Shown piece after piece: positions 37,480-45,948 of a DNA stretch of 46,041 nucleotides. The notes beneath the pieces are model-generated. The model did no database searches, had not been told where the DNA came from, and was given only the letters and a program-made list of their open reading frames with translations. Numbering within the stretch: the stretch's first letter is position 1; each line of letters opens with the position of its first letter. A program made the position numbers and the translations under genes. The DNA comes from Pelomonas caseinilytica (GTDB taxonomy: Bacteria; Pseudomonadota; Gammaproteobacteria; Burkholderiales; Burkholderiaceae_C): NCBI RefSeq assembly GCF_021353235.1, contig NZ_JAJTWT010000021.1:1-46041 (forward strand), given 5' to 3'.

Positions 37480-39380
37480 GCCGGGGACCTCACGGTCACG
37501 GGGCGGGAGAAGCCGCGGCCGCCCGGCTCGATGTCGATGAAATTGAGCGTCAAGGCCGATGCCTCGCCGCCGATCTCGTCGTCATCGCCGGCAAAGCCGG
37601 CCTTTCGGACGATCTCGGCCTTGCGCAGCAGCTTCGCCTTAAAGGCCAGCAGGTCTTCGAGGCATTCGTTGGAGAAGCTCGCCGGCAGCGCGCCTTCGGC
37701 GACGCGTGCGAGGAATTCATGGCGGATGGGCGTGAGGTCAAAGGCCACCGAGTTGCCGGGGCCAGGCGAGAGCGAGACATCGAGCTGCGGGCGGCCAGTC
37801 TCCTCGTCGAGCTTGATGGCCATGCCGACGCCGCCCTGCCTGCGCGAAGGCGTCTCGTGGTCGCAGAGCACGCTCACGCGGCTTTGAGTGAAGCCGCCGG
37901 AGCTGGCGATGAAGATGCGGTCGACGTTCTCCAAGAGCAGGCCCGTCATGACTCGGTTCAGGCCCCGGGCGATGCGCCCGCGCGTGGCGTCGCTCACGGG
38001 CCTCTTGGCCCTGAGCGATTCGATGATGTCCAGGTAGTCGCCCGCGAAGCGGAAGGCCGTCATCGACCAGCGGGGGTAGCCTGGTTCGGACTCGGGCAGC
38101 GAGAAATAGAGCCGGCGGCGCTGGTCCTCCAACATCTCCATGAACTCGGTGGATCCGCCTTCGAGTCGCGCGCCTTCGTGGCCCTCGAGGTAGTCGTCCT
38201 GGGCCGCGCGGAAATCCGCGGTCGCGCCGTAGACCGGGTCGGCGGCCACCAGGCGAGCGAAATCCTCTTGCAGCCGCGAGTCGTCTTTGCCGTAGACCAG
38301 CAGGCCGTCGGCCGCGTTGGTGGTTTCCTCGCCCACGCCGAAGCTCGCCATGGCTTTGAAGACCGGACGGTCCGAGGCCCTGCGCTTGGGCAGGTTCGCG
38401 CCGAAGGCGTTGGCGTAGACGCTGGCCTTGCCGATATTCCCGCCCTCTTGGATCTTGGGCACGTCCGCGCAGGTCATTAGGTTCTCTTTGGCCAGCTTCG
38501 CATCCGCGAAGCCCAAAACCATGTTGGAGCACAGGGCCAGCAGGTCGCGCACCGGCAGATGCAGCCCGTTGAGGCGGGCGATCTCGACCAGGTCGCCGAG
38601 CCGGCGGGCGAGCTGCCCTCCATCGGCCTCGCCGAGGAGGCGGCGGCGGTTCTCATCGATCGGGCAGACCTTCCCGCCCGCCTTTAATGAGCAGCGCTCG
38701 CAGTTGTCCCAATCGGGATGACTCGCGACTGCCTTGGCGACTTCGTCGATCGTCTTGCGGCTGGTGGAGCGGCTGAGATCGAAGACGGCCAGACGGTCGG
38801 GCGCGGGGCCGGCTTGCAGGAAGCGCTCCTGCAAGGGCTTGCGAAGCGGATGGACGCGGTCTTGCCGCTTGCCCAAGTCGCGAAGTCGATCGAGGAGCTG
38901 GCCATGGTTGGCGGCCAGGATCACGATCTCGGAGTCATCTCCACCCAGCACCGACTTCTCAAGGCGCTGCAACGGCAGGTCGCTCTCTTGGCCGTTGAAC
39001 TCGGAGAGGTCCTTGATGAAGACTGCCATGCGGCCATCGGCCAGGCGATGCTCCTTCACGTTCTCTTTGCCTGCCCAGACCTTCGGGTCGCCGCCGATCC
39101 GGCTCCACAGGGCCCGGCAGTGGTAGGTCTTGCCGTCGCCCGCGGTGCCAGCGATCAAGAGCGATCCGGGGGTTCCGGACTCGATGTGCCTGACCATGTC
39201 GTCGAGCATCGGCGTCGACAGGCTGATTGGCCGGACGTTGGCCCGGCGCAGCGCGCCCGACACGTACTCGTCGAACATCGTCAGATTGTTCGGCGTCGGT
39301 CCGTAGCTGCGTAGAAATCTAACCCAGGAGCTGCTGGGCGTATCGGTGACTTGCTGCTCTTGATGCGTTGTCAAGTTCAT
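37476..39380 (-). CDS. dptF: DptF-like ATPase of phosphorothioation-dependent restriction
   Basis: A 634-aa P-loop ATPase. It begins with a Gln-rich leader and then SSWVRFLRSYGPTPNNLTMF and a Walker A GTAGDGKT at residues 78-85. A Cys cluster (NCERCSLKAGGKVCPIDENR) around residue 225-245 suggests a zinc knuckle. It matches DptF of Dnd-linked restriction modules. The ATG at 39380 directly abuts a GGGAGG sequence, which is too close; an in-frame TTG two codons later (39374) has better spacing and may be the true start. First gene of the leftward run, reading away from the YegP-like gene. It overlaps dptG by four bases. Confidence 0.85.
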   Translation of the reverse strand: MNLTTHQEQQVTDTPSSSWVRFLRSYGPTPNNLTMFDEYVSGALRRANVRPISLSTPMLDDMVRHIESGTPGSLLIAGTAGDGKTYHCRALWSRIGGDPKVWAGKENVKEHRLADGRMAVFIKDLSEFNGQESDLPLQRLEKSVLGGDDSEIVILAANHGQLLDRLRDLGKRQDRVHPLRKPLQERFLQAGPAPDRLAVFDLSRSTSRKTIDEVAKAVASHPDWDNCERCSLKAGGKVCPIDENRRRLLGEADGGQLARRLGDLVEIARLNGLHLPVRDLLALCSNMVLGFADAKLAKENLMTCADVPKIQEGGNIGKASVYANAFGANLPKRRASDRPVFKAMASFGVGEETTNAADGLLVYGKDDSRLQEDFARLVAADPVYGATADFRAAQDDYLEGHEGARLEGGSTEFMEMLEDQRRRLYFSLPESEPGYPRWSMTAFRFAGDYLDIIESLRAKRPVSDATRGRIARGLNRVMTGLLLENVDRIFIASSGGFTQSRVSVLCDHETPSRRQGGVGMAIKLDEETGRPQLDVSLSPGPGNSVAFDLTPIRHEFLARVAEGALPASFSNECLEDLLAFKAKLLRKAEIVRKAGFAGDDDEIGGEASALTLNFIDIEPGGRGFSRPVTVRSPA

Positions 39381-39548
39381 CCTCCCGTTCTAGGGGGATT
39401 CTGACCTGACTGCAGCGGTCCGACATCCAGAGCGGCCCACGCGTTTTCAGGGGCAGCGCTTGGGGTGCTGCCTGACGTGCTTCTGGTACGCACTACGATC
39501 AGTCGCCGCTGGGCCAGGCATCGCGTAGTGCCCATTTAGGGGGATGAA

Positions 39549-39902
39549 GTGGTTGAAGGGGTCGTGGTGCTCAAGTTGGAAGCGGGCAAGGTCTGCTTCA
39601 AGATCAGGAGCGCCGATGGGACGCTGTTGGCTACCAGCCCCTCATTCCCGACTATCTGCCGATTGGAGGCAGCACTGCAAACTTTGGCCACGGCCGCGGT
39701 GCACGATTGGAAGCTGTCCACCGGGCCTTCGGGATCGCTCGTCAAGGTGGGACGTCGGCAGGTGCCACTGCGGGAGCATTTGTCGCTGGCGGCTGTCTCG
39801 GCTGTGGTCCAGACGGTGGCCGCGGCTAGGATCGTTGACGAGAGGCCTGCGAGCCGTAGGCGCTATGACCTCAGTGGTTTACGCTGCGACCTGACGCGCT
39901 GA
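39549..39902 (+). CDS. YegP/DUF1508-like small protein
   Basis: A 117-aa protein with VVVLKLEAGKVCFKIRSADG then TLLATSPSFPTICRLEAALQ. This resembles the beta-strand repeat of DUF1508 (YegP) proteins, where a query-like KxxxFrfhlkaxNGexIl pattern recurs, but the match is loose. GTG 39549 was chosen because AGGGGG lies five bases upstream. It diverges from dptF across a 168-base region that carries an imperfect hairpin (39448-39474) but no LexA box. Function unknown. Confidence 0.45.
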   Translation: MVEGVVVLKLEAGKVCFKIRSADGTLLATSPSFPTICRLEAALQTLATAAVHDWKLSTGPSGSLVKVGRRQVPLREHLSLAAVSAVVQTVAAARIVDERPASRRRYDLSGLRCDLTR

Positions 39903-39983
39903 TGTGAAAAAACCTCAGCCTACGGCGGGTGGCTCACTTGATGAGCTAGTTGTCGCACATAGTTGTTCGCAAAGGAGCCTGGC

Positions 39984-40610
39984 ATGAACCACGTTGTCGA
40001 GCGAACCACCAGCAAGCCGAAGTCCATGTCGGTCGGGACTGACGCGTTCTACCGTCAGAACGCCCATTCGTATTTCGAACGCACGTTCGGAGTGCCTATG
40101 GAGCATCTGTATCGCCCGTTTCTGGAAGAGTTGGGTGAAGGCGCTCGCATTTTGGACGTGGGCTGTGGCTCAGGCCGTGACGTCAAGGCGTTCCGATCGA
40201 TGGGCTTCCAAGCCTTCGGCATTGACCCCTCGCCTGAGCTCTTGGCACTGGCGTCGGCCAACGTAGGTCCGTACTTCACGAGCGGGCGTGCCGAAACGTT
40301 TAAGGCGGATGCACCTTTCGACGCTGTATGGGCGTGCGCCTCGCTTCTGCATCTGAGGCGCGCCCAGCTGCACTCGACGCTCAGGAATCTACGTGATTCG
40401 CTCAGGCCGGGCGGCGTGTTCTTCGCAACTGTCCAAGTTGGCGTCGGAGAGCATGTGCAGAGCGACGGGCGGCAGTACACCTACTACGGTCCTGCTGAGT
40501 TCGTGGACGCGGTCATAGAAAGTGGGCTGCAGGTGTTTCGGTCCTGGGAAACCGGGGACGCCATGCGCAGTGACGGCCCGCGGTGGATCAACGTGCTAGC
40601 CCGCCGATAA
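39984..40610 (+). CDS. Class I SAM-dependent methyltransferase
   Basis: A 208-aa Rossmann-fold methyltransferase. Motif I is ARILDVGCGSGRDVKAFRSM, the acidic residue after strand 2 is in AFGIDPSPELLALA, motif IV is FDAVWACASLLHL, and LRPGGVFFATVQVG follows. It resembles small-molecule or protein methyltransferases of the UbiE/TehB type; no DNA-target motif (DPPY/NPPY) is present. ATG 39984 was chosen because AAAGGAG lies six bases before it; the open frame begins earlier at 39963. It converges on the membrane-anchored gene 13 bases away. Confidence 0.85.
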   Translation: MNHVVERTTSKPKSMSVGTDAFYRQNAHSYFERTFGVPMEHLYRPFLEELGEGARILDVGCGSGRDVKAFRSMGFQAFGIDPSPELLALASANVGPYFTSGRAETFKADAPFDAVWACASLLHLRRAQLHSTLRNLRDSLRPGGVFFATVQVGVGEHVQSDGRQYTYYGPAEFVDAVIESGLQVFRSWETGDAMRSDGPRWINVLARR

Positions 40611-40623
40611 TTGAGGACTGCCG

Positions 40624-41691
40624 CTATGCCTTCACCGACGAACCGGGACCATCGGCCAGTTTGCGAAGGAGTTCGTCTGCTCCAGTCTTGACGAGGCGCT
40701 GGATCGAATTGGGAAACGCGGCCGTGTCGCGTACTTCGAGGGGCGGCCGGACGGTTGCATTCGATCCAGCTTCGGCAGGCCGCGATAAGGCGTGCAGTTC
40801 CTTGAGAACCTCGAAGTGAGCGAGATATTGGCCGAAGGCGGTCAACAGCTCCCCATGATGCGGCATGACCAAGCCGGCCTTCTCGCCAATGAGTTTGGAG
40901 ATGCTGTTCCCGATCTCGATAAGCCTATCAAAATAGCCGTCGACGCCAAGCCCATGACCGTAGACGACGTCAAGATCGGTCACCGTACGAAATTTCCGCC
41001 ACTTGTCTTTGTGGCTCTCGTCATAGATCTGGAACAGGCGTTCGTCTGGGTCTAGTTCCTGCGCGGGGACGATGCCTTTCGCGTCTCGGAAACGCTTGGG
41101 GTCCCGGCTAATCAGAGCGTCATTCATAAGCCGGTAGACCCTGTTCGACCCGTCAAAGAGCGCCCTTAGTGGTCCGTAAAGTTCGATGAACTGTCGAACG
41201 TGCCAGTCGAACTGAACCTGCCGAGCCTCATGGTTAGCCTTCTTGTCAGCGAGCTTCTCGTCGCGCGTAGCCTGGTCGATTGCTTGCTGGCCCTGATGCT
41301 TGAGCAGACGTGCTTGCAGTCGCCAGCCGGCGAGAGCTGAGATTAGTCCACCGATGAGGACGGAAAGCAGGGTTGTGGCCGGCGTTGCCCACCATGGCGA
41401 CGGCAGCTTTCCGTCAACGCGAGACACCGCGAGTTCAAGGTTTGCGAGCGCCTGCGCCAACGCCGCAGAATCGGCCTGAGGCGTGAGTGCTGCCGAGGCA
41501 GCCGCGTTGCTGGGTTGCGCGACGGCGCTGGCATTCGCTGCTGCTGCGCCGCTCTTCGTACTCGAGGGCGCCGCAGTAGTGGCTTTGGTGACTGCCTGGG
41601 CGGGCGTGTTCGCGGCGCCACTTTGCCCTTGTTGAGCGCCGGCAAATGTCGCCGTGAGAGCGAACACGATTGCGATAAGACGGTGTTGCAT
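40624..41691 (-). CDS. Membrane-anchored protein with signal peptide, unknown function
   Basis: A ~355-aa protein starting MQHRLIAIVFALTATFAGAQ, a signal-peptide-like N-terminus. An Ala/Thr/Ser/Gln-rich low-complexity linker follows. One transmembrane segment (WWATPATTLLSVLIGGLISA) leads to a charged helical stretch (QQAIDQATRDEKLADKKANH). The remaining ~200 residues form a soluble domain with many Asp/Lys residues (FDWHVRQFIELYGPLRALFD). The topology is probably periplasmic linker, one membrane span and a cytoplasmic domain. ATG 41691 has GGAGGG upstream; the in-frame ATG at 41733 lacks one. No family recognised. Confidence 0.6.
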   Translation of the reverse strand: MQHRLIAIVFALTATFAGAQQGQSGAANTPAQAVTKATTAAPSSTKSGAAAANASAVAQPSNAAASAALTPQADSAALAQALANLELAVSRVDGKLPSPWWATPATTLLSVLIGGLISALAGWRLQARLLKHQGQQAIDQATRDEKLADKKANHEARQVQFDWHVRQFIELYGPLRALFDGSNRVYRLMNDALISRDPKRFRDAKGIVPAQELDPDERLFQIYDESHKDKWRKFRTVTDLDVVYGHGLGVDGYFDRLIEIGNSISKLIGEKAGLVMPHHGELLTAFGQYLAHFEVLKELHALSRPAEAGSNATVRPPLEVRDTAAFPNSIQRLVKTGADELLRKLADGPGSSVKA

Positions 41692-41982
41692 GCTTCCCTC
41701 CGGACATGTCCCGCCCATTCTGCCGCCAGGCATGTGGCTGGATGCCTATGAGGATCGGGCATCGACCCCTTCGGCTTCTGTACAAGCCCTGGCAAACCGA
41801 GGCGCCGTGCTTTACACCCTGCGTCTGCATGGATATCCTGCGGACAGGCCTCCAACTGCCTCCCTGCTGCACTGGGAAAAGTTGACTTCGGTTGCACCAT
41901 CCACAAGACCCTTCGGTCGCATATCTAGCAAGCAGCATGCGTGACGCCAGAGCCCTGGCGAGCGGCCTCATTTGGAGCTTGT

Positions 41983-42588
41983 ATGTACAACCGCAATCAA
42001 CTTCTTCGCGCTTTCAAAAGTCTCGCGCACGCTGATGACTCTCAGGCTGATCAAGGGCACTGCCAGCGCCTGCACTACCACGCACAGCGGCTCGGATTTC
42101 AGAACTTCGAGCACTATCGGCGATGGCTTAAGACTGCCCCCGAGACTTCTTTGGCGAACATCTCCACTCGTCTCATGGAGAGGGTGTGCGCAACGCGAAT
42201 GCCGTCGCTTGATGAGCCATACGTCGAGTTCACACCGGTGCCAGATGGGATCAGCTACTACTCTTGCTGGATCGGCTGGGATAGCAACGGCGACGATGTT
42301 CGAGGCCCACGGCCGCTCGATGCTAAGCGCTCCGTGCCGCTGATGCGAAAGAAGAATGAGCATCCCGTCTACGTCGTTGAATCTCCGCGAGAACTTCTTG
42401 CCTGGCAGTACAAGTGGAAGGCTATGGCTTACTTGCCTGAGGCGCTGGCACGGGAGTTTTTCCCCAGCTTCTTTAGCAAGGGTTTGGTGGACCCAAACGT
42501 GTCGCCGGAACTGGTTAGTCAACGAGCCCTTGAGCGGCATGCCCGACTGATGGCTAGTTTGGACGCGGCACGGCACGGGAATTCATGA
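41983..42588 (+). CDS. Hypothetical protein, first gene of a two-gene unit
   Basis: A 201-aa protein (MYNRNQLLRAFKSLAHADDS, then GFQNFEHYRRWLKTAPETSL and GISYYSCWIGWDSNGDDVRG). The N-terminal ~70 residues look helical, the middle is aromatic-rich and beta-like. No family is recognised. ATG 41983 has TTGGAG upstream and fits better than in-frame GTG 41941. Its stop overlaps the next ATG. The 291 bases before it contain only the divergent promoter region shared with the membrane-anchored gene; nothing else was identified there. Confidence 0.55.
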   Translation: MYNRNQLLRAFKSLAHADDSQADQGHCQRLHYHAQRLGFQNFEHYRRWLKTAPETSLANISTRLMERVCATRMPSLDEPYVEFTPVPDGISYYSCWIGWDSNGDDVRGPRPLDAKRSVPLMRKKNEHPVYVVESPRELLAWQYKWKAMAYLPEALAREFFPSFFSKGLVDPNVSPELVSQRALERHARLMASLDAARHGNS

Positions 42589-42815
42589 GCGACCGCCGCC
42601 CTGTTGACCAGGGCGGCCTAGCAGTAGTGCGGCAATCGATGGCCAAACTTGCACAGTGGTTGGATGCTCATGAGGTCAGCACCTCAGCGGAGCAACGATC
42701 ACTGTTGGTCATCGAACGCGCCGGCTTCGTCACAAGTCCTAGCGACCGTTGGTACGGGTCGCTGCGCCCCCACCGCGGCGTCGACGGACGCTCAAGCAGT
42801 GTGGCAGTCTGCTAG
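42585..42815 (+). CDS. Small hypothetical protein
   Basis: A 76-aa protein (MSDRRPVDQGGLAVVRQSMA, then KLAQWLDAHEVSTSAEQRSL and LVIERAGFVTSPSDRWYG). The ATG overlaps the stop of the upstream gene (ATGA). The last ~15 residues are compositionally unlike the rest, so the end may be frameshifted. Function unknown. Confidence 0.4.
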   Translation: MSDRRPVDQGGLAVVRQSMAKLAQWLDAHEVSTSAEQRSLLVIERAGFVTSPSDRWYGSLRPHRGVDGRSSSVAVC

Positions 42816-42883
42816 CCAACTGCTCGCCAGCTACAGCTCTGATCGGCAAGATTGCTCTACCACTTGCTGTGAGGAGCAAAACT

Positions 42884-43243
42884 ATGGATTTCCAGCGCCC
42901 GACCTTCCGTGAAGTGCGCAGAGCACTCAAAACCCTTGAAAGCATTCCCCGTCCCGATGGCGACAACGAGGGTGACCCAATAAATGGGGAAACTGTGCTG
43001 CCACACCTTTCACCGGAGCACCAAGATCAAGTTCACGCGGCGTCCGAGCTGATCAACAGGTACGTGCGCACTTTCGATGGACAGCCAGATGTTCGCTCCC
43101 TAAACACGCTCAAGAGAAATGGCGTACCAGCAAGCCTGCATCAGTCGCAATATGACCCATTTCGACTCGTGGGGCGAGTTGGTGATTGGGAGAGGAGCTT
43201 GGACGTCTCAGACCCCGGGGGCGCCGAATCGATCGATGACTAA
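42884..43243 (+). CDS. Hypothetical protein
   Basis: A 119-aa protein (MDFQRPTFREVRRALKTLES, then LPHLSPEHQDQVHAASELIN and RYVRTFDGQPDVRSLNTLKR). AGGAG lies eight bases upstream of ATG 42884. Mainly helical and acidic at the C-terminus. No family recognised. Its stop overlaps the end of the convergent gene by four bases. Confidence 0.5.
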   Translation: MDFQRPTFREVRRALKTLESIPRPDGDNEGDPINGETVLPHLSPEHQDQVHAASELINRYVRTFDGQPDVRSLNTLKRNGVPASLHQSQYDPFRLVGRVGDWERSLDVSDPGGAESIDD

Positions 43244-44268
43244 AGAACCGGCACTCTATATTCGGTGCCGTCGGGCATGATTTGCATGATCTCAACATGA
43301 ATCTCAAATCCGGTTCCATCCTTGTCACGTTTATGCAGCCGTCGGCATAGCGACAGGATGGTTCGGTCCGAGATTTTTAGTTTGACCCCCTGCGCATGGG
43401 CTTCTTTTTCTAGTGCAGACCAGACCGCTTCAAATGCGTCGTTTGCACTTCCCCATTTGCAACGGCGTCCTTGCTCATCTTTGGGTCCCAGCCCATAGAA
43501 CAACTCCGCGGCGCGCATTTTAATCTTGTCCTTCCCATCGCGGCTCTTCAATGAGTTCTGCTTAGCGTGACGCTTGGCGGCTACCTCGTCAAACCGAGCC
43601 ATAGCATAAGACGCTCCTTCGTGCATGCCGATCAGGTGGCTCGCGTCAATTAACGCTGAATAGGCCTGAGCATTTCGTCCATCCTCCGCGTACCTTTCCG
43701 CTTGAACCAACAAGCCGAACATGCCGAAGAAGGCGCAATCAAGCTGAGCCGGCGTCATCCCCGACTGTGCAATATTTTCGACCGCTATATCGTGATCTGT
43801 CTGAGCCATCAGCTCGCGACAGAATAAGTAGAAGTCGTCGCCTGGGGCGAGCTGCTTCTTTAGCATTGGAATTATCAAGACCTGTACTTGTCCAATCAGC
43901 AAGCGCTCGTACTCCTCAGCAGCGTTCTCGTAGTCCGGGGAATCCAATAGCTTCTTGATTGAAGGGGGCGTTGCGTTCTTGTAATGCCGAACGTAGGAGC
44001 TGATTGCCCTATTCCAATGGCGTTTCAGTTCAAACTCAAAATCCCGGACTGAACGCCCGTCCTCATAGAGGATAATCTTCGCACCCTCATATCTTGGTAG
44101 AAGTTCATCTCGAACTTGGCGAGTTACATTGCTGATGAGACTCTGATAACTCTCAGCAAGCTCAGTTCCGTCTAAGCTTCTAATTGCTTTTTCGTGAACA
44201 TCAATGACTTGAAGGAGAACCTTTTTTATTTCCTCCCCAAGTACTTTCGCATCTTCTTTGGTCTTCAT
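43240..44268 (-). CDS. Hypothetical protein in AT-richer DNA
   Basis: A 342-aa soluble helical protein (MKTKEDAKVLGEEIKKVLLQ, then RYEGAKIILYEDGRSVRDFE and MRAAELFYGLGPKDEQGRRC). The C-terminal part includes GSANDAFEAVWSALEKEAHA then KISDRTILSLCRRLHKRDKD, which could be a winged-helix-like region, but this is a guess. The coding sequence is clearly more AT-rich than the neighbouring defence genes, suggesting a separate acquisition. No family is recognised. It is the last intact gene inside the proposed right end. Confidence 0.6.
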   Translation of the reverse strand: MKTKEDAKVLGEEIKKVLLQVIDVHEKAIRSLDGTELAESYQSLISNVTRQVRDELLPRYEGAKIILYEDGRSVRDFEFELKRHWNRAISSYVRHYKNATPPSIKKLLDSPDYENAAEEYERLLIGQVQVLIIPMLKKQLAPGDDFYLFCRELMAQTDHDIAVENIAQSGMTPAQLDCAFFGMFGLLVQAERYAEDGRNAQAYSALIDASHLIGMHEGASYAMARFDEVAAKRHAKQNSLKSRDGKDKIKMRAAELFYGLGPKDEQGRRCKWGSANDAFEAVWSALEKEAHAQGVKLKISDRTILSLCRRLHKRDKDGTGFEIHVEIMQIMPDGTEYRVPVL

Positions 44269-44306
44269 GTGAATCCTCGCCTGTTACTGACGCCAAGGCT
44301 GAACTC

Positions 44307-44477
44307 TTGGCTGAGCTTCGAAGACTGATCAAGGAACGTGGCGGGAATTCTGACGCCATCGATCTAGCCCAATGGCTAGAGGTGTGGCTCAGGGAGCCGC
44401 TGTCAGAGCTTGCTGGTGTTGCGCCCGCGGTTGCGCCCGCGAGGTGCTGCGCAGTCAGGCAGGTCGGCAGCGGCTGA
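44307..44477 (+). pseudogene. Possible remnant of a Xre/MbcA/ParS-type antitoxin C-terminus
   Basis: An open stretch encodes LAELRRLIKERGGNSDAIDL then AQWLEVWLREPLSELAGVAP. The DxxxWLxxWLxEPxxxLxG pattern is reminiscent of the DUF2384-like tail of Xre/MbcA/ParS antitoxins. There is no proper start or ribosome-binding site, and the end runs into a tandem VAPAVAPA, so it would be a fragment. The resemblance is weak. Confidence 0.25.
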
Positions 44478-44565
44478 AGAGCGTTTTAGAGCGGATGCGC
44501 GGTGGACTGCCAGGTTGCGTGCTCGGTGTGTGGACTCCGACAACCCGTTCCTCTGGACGCGCGCA

Positions 44566-44607
44566 GCGATGTAAACAAAAATCCGCGCTTTGCTGGACTT
44601 GTTTACA
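44566..44607. repeat. Proposed right end of the island (inverted repeat pair)
   Basis: GCGATGTAAACAA (44566-44578) is the exact inverse of TTGTTTACATCGC at 2133-2145. Twenty bases later TTGTTTACA (44599-44607) forms a 9-bp inverted repeat with TGTAAACAA. The paired sites could bind a recombinase, and either could be the true boundary. Confidence 0.45.
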
Positions 44608-44661
44608 GAACCAATCACTCGGTCCGTCAAATCTGCGTGCCCCCTCCTATGAAGCGGCCGT

Positions 44662-44686
44662 AAGTTGACAGTGAGAAGGTCAACTT
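44662..44686. repeat. Perfect 8-bp inverted repeat outside the island
   Basis: AAGTTGAC and GTCAACTT flank a 9-base spacer. An overlapping AGAAGG/CCTTCT pairing extends to about 44695, so alternative stems are possible. No gene or T-run is attached. It may be a protein-binding site or remnant of an attachment region; the significance is unclear. Confidence 0.35.
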
Positions 44687-44719
44687 CACCCTTCTGAGCG
44701 CCCCTGCGGCTCGACGACA

Positions 44720-44750
44720 GGCCCGCTGCGCAAGCCGCGGGCCTTTCTTT
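44720..44750 (+). terminator. Rightward rho-independent terminator
   Basis: GGCCCGC (44720-44726) pairs with GCGGGCC (44737-44743), followed by TTTCTTT. It is orientated to stop rightward transcripts, yet no intact rightward gene precedes it after 43243. Between the end of that gene and this hairpin only the antitoxin-like remnant and the proposed island end were found. It may have served a gene now lost. Confidence 0.65.
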
Positions 44751-44825
44751 GGCTCAGATTTGCCTCGGCCGGACAGGAGTCTGATTTCCACTGTTGCGTG
44801 CCAGCACGCCTGGCACAGCGCTAAC

Positions 44826-45908
44826 TCACTGCTGAGGTGGAAGAAGTCGCATCTCAATGGAGGTCGCCCCCTCCGCGGCAGCGACAGTCGCCGCACTGGT
44901 GAGGGAAAAACCTGCCATCGCCTGCGTCAAAGAAGCACCCAACGCGTCAATATTGGCCCCAAGTATCGGCTTTGGCGGCGGCGTTATGGCAGACATCGCA
45001 GAATCGCTATCCGGTTTTTCGTGCCGCACGTCGTCCCACCATGGATCTGGATCCCCTGGGTCCGGCTCCGCCTTGAGGTTGTGATGAAGTATGAATGCGC
45101 CCATGCTTTCGCCTGCCCAGAAGCATCGGTCACCGACGGTGATGTGCTGCACGTCTATGAGCCCGACTTCTTGCACAGATTCCACCACTTCCCATTCGGA
45201 CTTGTAGGTGCCCGTACTTAATGCGCGACGCGTTGCAACACGTTTCCCCAGCAGCATCGGCGCAAGCACCAGCCCATCGGTAGTTGGGATAGGTGCGGAT
45301 GAAGAGCAGACAAGCGAGGCGCCGCTCTGTGTAACGATTCGATAGCCCGGTTGGGTTTTCCTTAACGAGTAAGTCACCTCGCCCATCGCATCTTCCAAGG
45401 TTTGCGCGTGAGCCAAATGCATCACATCTCCTATTGAGATGTCTCCAGCAATTCTGCCGTCTGGAAGATAAGAGCTAACAGCGACGCAGCCGCCCCCACC
45501 GCCGCCTCCACCCTCGGGCGGACTTGGAACGGGAACCGGATCCGATACGGTCACCGTACCTCCTGGTGGGCTTGGAACTGGAACCGGATCGGAGACCGTC
45601 ACCGTACCTGATGGCGGCGAAGGCGCCGGAAGCGGTATCGGCGAAGGTGCCGGCAGCGGGAGAGGATTTATCGCTGGATCTCCCCCTCCGCCAGAAGCAG
45701 GCGGGAAGTAGTGATTTATATAGCTTACTGCGCTGTCAAGGCCTGCGGTGGCCGAGATTTTGGCCCTCACCTTCTGCAATACTCGCTGGAAAAGCGCTTG
45801 GGTGTTGGAACCAGTCTGTGGATTAAGACCTAATTCCTGCGCAGAAGCCGTGAAAATTGCCACCGCATCACTGACACTAAGATAGTCGGCCCTGCAAAAC
45901 GCCCGCAA
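44826..45908 (-). CDS. Hint (intein-like) domain protein, probably 5'-truncated
   Basis: A ~360-aa frame with an N-terminal helical region (SVSDAVAIFTASAQELGLNP), a Pro/Gly-rich repetitive linker and a Hint fold. The Hint domain begins at the Cys of GGCVAVSSYLPDGRIAGDIS after a poly-Gly run. It contains DISIGDVMHLAH, a GYRIVTQSGASLVCSSSAPI block and DVQHITVGDRCFWAGESMGA, and ends at ILHHNL, which recalls the intein C-terminal HN. About 80 residues follow. Such domains self-cleave or splice. The only start available is TTG 45908, while the frame stays open upstream toward the insertion sequence, so the true N-terminus is probably lost. Confidence 0.65.
   Translation of the reverse strand: MRAFCRADYLSVSDAVAIFTASAQELGLNPQTGSNTQALFQRVLQKVRAKISATAGLDSAVSYINHYFPPASGGGGDPAINPLPLPAPSPIPLPAPSPPSGTVTVSDPVPVPSPPGGTVTVSDPVPVPSPPEGGGGGGGGCVAVSSYLPDGRIAGDISIGDVMHLAHAQTLEDAMGEVTYSLRKTQPGYRIVTQSGASLVCSSSAPIPTTDGLVLAPMLLGKRVATRRALSTGTYKSEWEVVESVQEVGLIDVQHITVGDRCFWAGESMGAFILHHNLKAEPDPGDPDPWWDDVRHEKPDSDSAMSAITPPPKPILGANIDALGASLTQAMAGFSLTSAATVAAAEGATSIEMRLLPPQQ
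45523..45618 (-). repeat. Two tandem 48-bp repeats encoding a Pro/Val linker
   Basis: Two near-identical 48-base units (starting CTTGGAAC on the + strand at 45523 and 45571) encode 16-residue repeats of the form SPPxGTVTVSDPVPVP in the Hint protein. A poly-Gly run follows. Such linkers vary by slippage and separate domains. Confidence 0.7.
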
Positions 45909-45948
45909 CCCGCATGAGCACTGGTGATGCGGGGTGAATGCCGATGGT

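Noticed and set aside
39448..39474. Imperfect hairpin upstream of dptF as a terminator
   Set aside because: The stem (CAGG-GCAGC/GCTGCCTG) has a two-base bulge and no T-run on either strand.
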